Shown piece after piece: positions 6,485 through 8,522 of a stretch of DNA of 8,522 nt. Position numbers and translations under genes: made by a program. The notes beneath the pieces are model-generated. The model did no database searches, had not been told where the DNA came from, and saw only the letters and a program-made list of their open reading frames with translations. The number at the start of each line of letters is the position of its first letter. Within the stretch, counting starts at the first letter, position 1. Source of the DNA: Polyangiaceae bacterium (GTDB taxonomy: Bacteria; Myxococcota_A; Polyangia; Polyangiales; Polyangiaceae); the NCBI GenBank assembly GCA_025934595.1, contig JAICXU010000095.1, positions 1 through 8,522 on the forward strand. Direction: 5' to 3'.

Positions 6485-7327
6485 ATGAGCGAACGCGATC
6501 TCGAGGGCCGTAGGTTTTTCGTCACGGGCGCCAACACCGGCATCGGCAAAGTCACCGCGACCGAGCTCGCGCGGCGCGGCGGTGAGGTCACGCTCGCGTG
6601 TCGCTCGGAAGAAAAAACGAAGCCGGTGCTCGAGGAGATCAAAGCCGCAGGAGGCAAAGCCGATTTCGTCGCGCTCGATCTCGCGGACCTCTCGTCGATC
6701 CGAAAAGCAGCACAAAAAGAGCTCGATGATCCGCGTCCGCTGCACGTGCTCATCAACAACGCAGGGCTTGCAGGTCTCCCCGGCACGACGAAAGACGGCT
6801 TCGAGCTCACGGTCGGCACGAATCACTTGGGTCACTTTTTGCTGACCACGCTGCTCTTGCCGAAGCTGCAAAAAAACGCGCCCGCGCGCATCGTGAACGT
6901 CGCGAGCAAAGCGCATTACGACGCGAAGGCGATCGACTTCGATCTCTTTCGCGGAAAAACTCCGCATCGCACCGCGCTGCCCGAATACGCCGTCAGCAAG
7001 CTGTGCAACATTCTCTTCACGAAGGAGCTCGCGGCGGGGAAAGCAGGCAACGGCGTCACCGCATACGCATTGCATCCCGGCGTCGTCGCGAGCGATGCCT
7101 GGAGACAAGTTCCCTGGCCGTTCCGTTCGCTCATCAAGCTCTTCATGATCTCGAACGAAGACGGCGCGAAGACCACGATCCATTGCGCGACCGCGCCGGA
7201 CGTCGAGAGCCTCAGCGGTCAATACTTCGACGAGTGCAAACCGAAGAAGCCGAGCAAGCTTGCGGAAGATGCGGAGCTCGCGAAGACCTTGTGGAAGAAG
7301 AGCGAAGAGCTCGTCGGCGCGAGCTGA
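6485..7327 (+). CDS. Short-chain dehydrogenase/reductase, retinol-dehydrogenase-like
   Basis: A 280-residue classical SDR with an N-terminal Rossmann fold. Visible: nucleotide-binding TGANTGIG (14-21), Arg40 after the second strand (LACRS), which favours NADP(H), DLADLSS (65-71), NNAG (91-94), structural Asn113 (TNHLGHFLLT), catalytic Ser141 (VNVASKAH), and YAVSK with Tyr168 and Lys172, so the Asn-Ser-Tyr-Lys tetrad is complete. The motifs TNHLGHF, LPEYAVSKLCN and HPGVVASD resemble the RDH11-14/WWOX-like branch that acts on retinoids, steroids or other lipophilic carbonyls, but bacterial members are mostly uncharacterised and substrate cannot be assigned. No signal or membrane segment, so presumably cytoplasmic. 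The glycine motif begins 13 residues after the ATG, supporting the start. It lies 55 bp after the lipoprotein gene and 33 bp before the small-protein gene; nothing indicates shared function. Confidence 0.94.
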   Translation: MSERDLEGRRFFVTGANTGIGKVTATELARRGGEVTLACRSEEKTKPVLEEIKAAGGKADFVALDLADLSSIRKAAQKELDDPRPLHVLINNAGLAGLPGTTKDGFELTVGTNHLGHFLLTTLLLPKLQKNAPARIVNVASKAHYDAKAIDFDLFRGKTPHRTALPEYAVSKLCNILFTKELAAGKAGNGVTAYALHPGVVASDAWRQVPWPFRSLIKLFMISNEDGAKTTIHCATAPDVESLSGQYFDECKPKKPSKLAEDAELAKTLWKKSEELVGAS

Positions 7328-7343
7328 ATCGACCGAAATCGGC

Positions 7344-7349
7344 TATATT
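7344..7349 (+). promoter_or_regulatory. Predicted -10 element of the small-protein/nucleotidyltransferase cassette
   Basis: TATATT, five of six to TATAAT and the best -10 in the window, sits in an AT-rich patch (7336-7353) in the 33-bp gap, 11 nt before the ATG at 7361. No credible -35 is visible 16-18 bp upstream. It could work as an extended or activator-dependent promoter; it may also be part of an autoregulatory site, as is common for toxin-antitoxin-like operons. Confidence 0.4.
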
Positions 7350-7360
7350 TTCCATTCGAC

Positions 7361-7561
7361 ATGAGAGCCCCGACCATCCGAAAACGCACGCTCGCGGACG
7401 ACGAGGAACCGAGCTACGCACATCTTTCCGCTGCCGAGCGCGTTGGCCTCGTCGACCGACTTTCGGACGACCTCTGGCAGATCGCTCGCGCCGCAAAGGG
7501 AGAACGACGTGAACAGGGACTTCGCAGAGATGTTGTCCGCGTTGTCCGACGAGCACGCTGA
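7361..7561 (+). CDS. Small basic protein preceding a nucleotidyltransferase; putative partner protein
   Basis: A 66-residue protein: a basic start, an acidic patch (DDEEPSY, 13-19), a helix HLSAAERVGLVDRLSDDLW (21-39), and an Arg-rich tail LRRDVVRVVRRAR (54-66). I do not know a named family. The arrangement resembles, from memory, short proteins with an AERLxxVxxL helix and an arginine-rich RLQRVxRVxxR tail that precede MNT/AbiEii-like nucleotidyltransferases in many bacteria, and this is the main reason for calling so short a frame real. Further support is the -10 element just upstream, the 53-bp overlap with the next gene, and the ribosome-binding site of that gene lying inside this frame, which suggests coupled translation. 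It may be the antidote or regulator of the enzyme; no HEPN signature is present and it is shorter than HEPN partners. Function is inferred from context only. Confidence 0.6.
   Translation: MRAPTIRKRTLADDEEPSYAHLSAAERVGLVDRLSDDLWQIARAAKGERREQGLRRDVVRVVRRAR
7496..7502 (+). promoter_or_regulatory. Shine-Dalgarno deciding the GTG start of the nucleotidyltransferase
   Basis: AAGGGAG, 6 nt before GTG 7509-7511, is the best ribosome-binding site in the window. It selects GTG over the in-frame ATGs at 7443 (upstream) and 7531 (inside the conserved N-terminal helix). It lies within the coding sequence of the preceding small gene, fitting translational coupling. Confidence 0.65.
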
Positions 7562-7955
7562 TTTCATCGTCGTCGGCGCCCACGCGCTCGCCGCCCACGG
7601 GCTAGTTCGAGCGACGGGCGATATCGACATTTGGATTCGGCCCACCGACGAAAACGCAACTCGCGTGATCGCCGCATTGAGACGCTTCGGTGCGCCGCTT
7701 CACGATCTGACCGTCGACGATCTGACGAAGTCGGACACTGTCCTTCAGATTGGTGTTCCTCCCGGACGAATCGACATTCTTTCCGGCATCTCCGGCGTTT
7801 CCTTCGATGACGCGTGGCCGCGAGCTATGGACGTCGACCTCACGTTTCGGTGTGTGAAATTTCTTTCCAAGAACGACATGATCGCGAACAAACGCGCGAG
7901 CGGACGCCCGAAGGATTTGCTCGATCTCGAGTGGCTCGAGAAGGAGAGCCGTTAG
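7509..7955 (+). CDS. MNT/AbiEii-like nucleotidyltransferase, putative toxin-antitoxin component
   Basis: A 148-residue minimal nucleotidyltransferase of the polymerase-beta superfamily, which transfers a nucleotide from NTP to a protein or RNA. It shows VVGAHALAAHG (21-31) as the hG[GS]-type motif (with Ala24 at the second position), the metal-binding pair Asp38/Asp40 in TGDIDIWI (37-43), and a likely third carboxylate Asp89 in GRIDIL (86-91). The C-terminal NKRASGRPKDLLDLEWLE (127-144) is typical of this small group, in which Lys and Asp lie near the active site. The GTG start is chosen because of the Shine-Dalgarno 6 nt upstream. The frame overlaps the preceding small gene by 53 bp in the +1 frame. 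T-ending codons (ATT, GTT, CTT, GGT) look more frequent than in neighbouring genes, possibly indicating horizontal transfer. In related MNT-HEPN and AbiE systems such enzymes are antitoxin or toxin respectively; which applies here cannot be decided. Its stop codon overlaps that of the convergent permease gene. Confidence 0.85.
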   Translation: MNRDFAEMLSALSDEHADFIVVGAHALAAHGLVRATGDIDIWIRPTDENATRVIAALRRFGAPLHDLTVDDLTKSDTVLQIGVPPGRIDILSGISGVSFDDAWPRAMDVDLTFRCVKFLSKNDMIANKRASGRPKDLLDLEWLEKESR

Positions 7956-8522
7956 ATGTCCGTCATCAGCGTGGTGAGCACGTAGTCGGCGGCGAAGATC
8001 GCGACGATGCTCGCGACGACGGCTTTCGCCGTGGCCTCGCCGACGCCGCGTGCTCCGCCCGAGGCGAAGAAGCCTTTTTTGCAGCAGATGACGCTCACGA
8101 TGAGACCGAAGACGGCGCTCTTCACGCCGAGCATCCGAAGATCGCTCGGCTCGACGAGCGTCTGGACGCGGTCGTAGAAGACGCCCGGATCGATGTTCTG
8201 CCATACGACGGCGACGATGTACGCGCCGACCATGCCCGCGAGACCGAACATCACCGCGAGCAGCGGCAACATGAGCACGGTCGCGACGACACGCGGCACG
8301 ACGAGATATTGAACGGGCGAGACGCCCATCGTCGTGATGGCGTCGATCTGCTCGGTGACGCGCATGTTCCCGAGCTCGCTCGCCATGGTGCTCCCGGCGC
8401 GCGCGGTGACCACGACCGACGCGAGGACCGGCGCGAGCTCGCGGGCGAGTGCGAGCGCGACGACGCCGCCCACCATGCCCTCGGCGCTGAACTGCCGGAA
8501 GCCGACGATGGTGCTGACGGTG
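7952..8522 (-). CDS. mlaE: MlaE-type ABC transporter permease (5' end beyond window)
   Basis: The C-terminal 189 residues of an MlaE/YrbE-family inner-membrane permease, which with an MlaF-like ATPase and MCE-domain proteins moves phospholipids or other lipids between the membranes. The frame stays open to the window edge and has no start, so about 70 N-terminal residues are missing relative to the usual 255-265. Visible family hallmarks: ALARELAPVLASVVVTAR, GSTMASELGNMRVTEQIDAI, MGVSPVQYLVVPRV, and the C-terminal CKKGFFASGGARGVGEAT followed by a last membrane helix (AVVASIVAIFAADYVLTTLM). Several hydrophobic segments agree with a polytopic protein. The ATPase and MCE genes of this transporter are not in the window; the ATPase often lies directly downstream of mlaE but here the next gene is convergent, so they would have to lie elsewhere, probably upstream off the right edge. 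The symbol reflects family membership, not proven substrate. Confidence 0.94.
   Translation of the reverse strand, partial: TVSTIVGFRQFSAEGMVGGVVALALARELAPVLASVVVTARAGSTMASELGNMRVTEQIDAITTMGVSPVQYLVVPRVVATVLMLPLLAVMFGLAGMVGAYIVAVVWQNIDPGVFYDRVQTLVEPSDLRMLGVKSAVFGLIVSVICCKKGFFASGGARGVGEATAKAVVASIVAIFAADYVLTTLMTDI

Noticed and set aside
2912..7327. Treating PilZ, nadA, lipoprotein and dehydrogenase as one operon or pathway.
   Set aside because: Functions are unrelated and each has a promoter-like element at its start; gaps of 20-63 bp reflect dense packing.
7443..7508. ATG at 7443 as start of the nucleotidyltransferase, adding 22 residues.
   Set aside because: The added residues are unstructured and lie in another frame of the small gene; no ribosome site precedes this ATG, whereas GTG 7509 has AAGGGAG 6 nt upstream.
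7361..7955. Reading the pair as a frameshifted single nucleotidyltransferase gene.
   Set aside because: The enzyme frame is complete from its GTG with its own Shine-Dalgarno, and the upstream frame has its own start, promoter element and distinct composition.

Overview
High-GC, gene-dense bacterial chromosome, most probably from a myxobacterium (Myxococcota, Polyangiales/Sorangiineae-like). The reasons are a Hanks-type Ser/Thr kinase with a C-terminal membrane anchor, a PilZ protein of the myxobacterial TIGR02266 type, a large lipoprotein with an IgGFc-binding-like domain (a type common in Labilithrix/Sandaracinus-like genomes), and strong G/C third-position bias. The assignment is from protein character only; there is no rRNA in the window.

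Layout. The left third, on the minus strand, is a two-gene unit: an acyl-CoA synthetase (2883 down to 1135) followed 11 bp later by a Ser/Thr kinase (1123 down to 44). A 28-bp divergent intergenic region separates it from a plus-strand series: PilZ protein (2912-3331), quinolinate synthase nadA (3352-4353), IgGFc-binding-like lipoprotein (4417-6429), short-chain dehydrogenase (6485-7327), then a small basic protein (7361-7561) overlapping a MNT/AbiEii-like nucleotidyltransferase (7509-7955). An MlaE-type ABC permease enters from the right edge on the minus strand; its stop codon overlaps that of the nucleotidyltransferase. No gap exceeds 65 bp, and I see no RNA gene, insertion sequence, CRISPR array or convincing terminator.

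How the genes relate. The plus-strand genes are collinear but do not look like one pathway or one operon. Nearly every gene after a gap has a sigma70-like -10 hexamer ending only 6-11 nt before its start codon and no Shine-Dalgarno sequence, suggesting separately transcribed, leaderless or near-leaderless mRNAs. The nucleotidyltransferase, which lies inside an operon, has a clear Shine-Dalgarno instead. The most system-like element is the small-protein/nucleotidyltransferase pair at 7361-7955, a plausible toxin-antitoxin-like cassette whose reading frames overlap by 53 bp.
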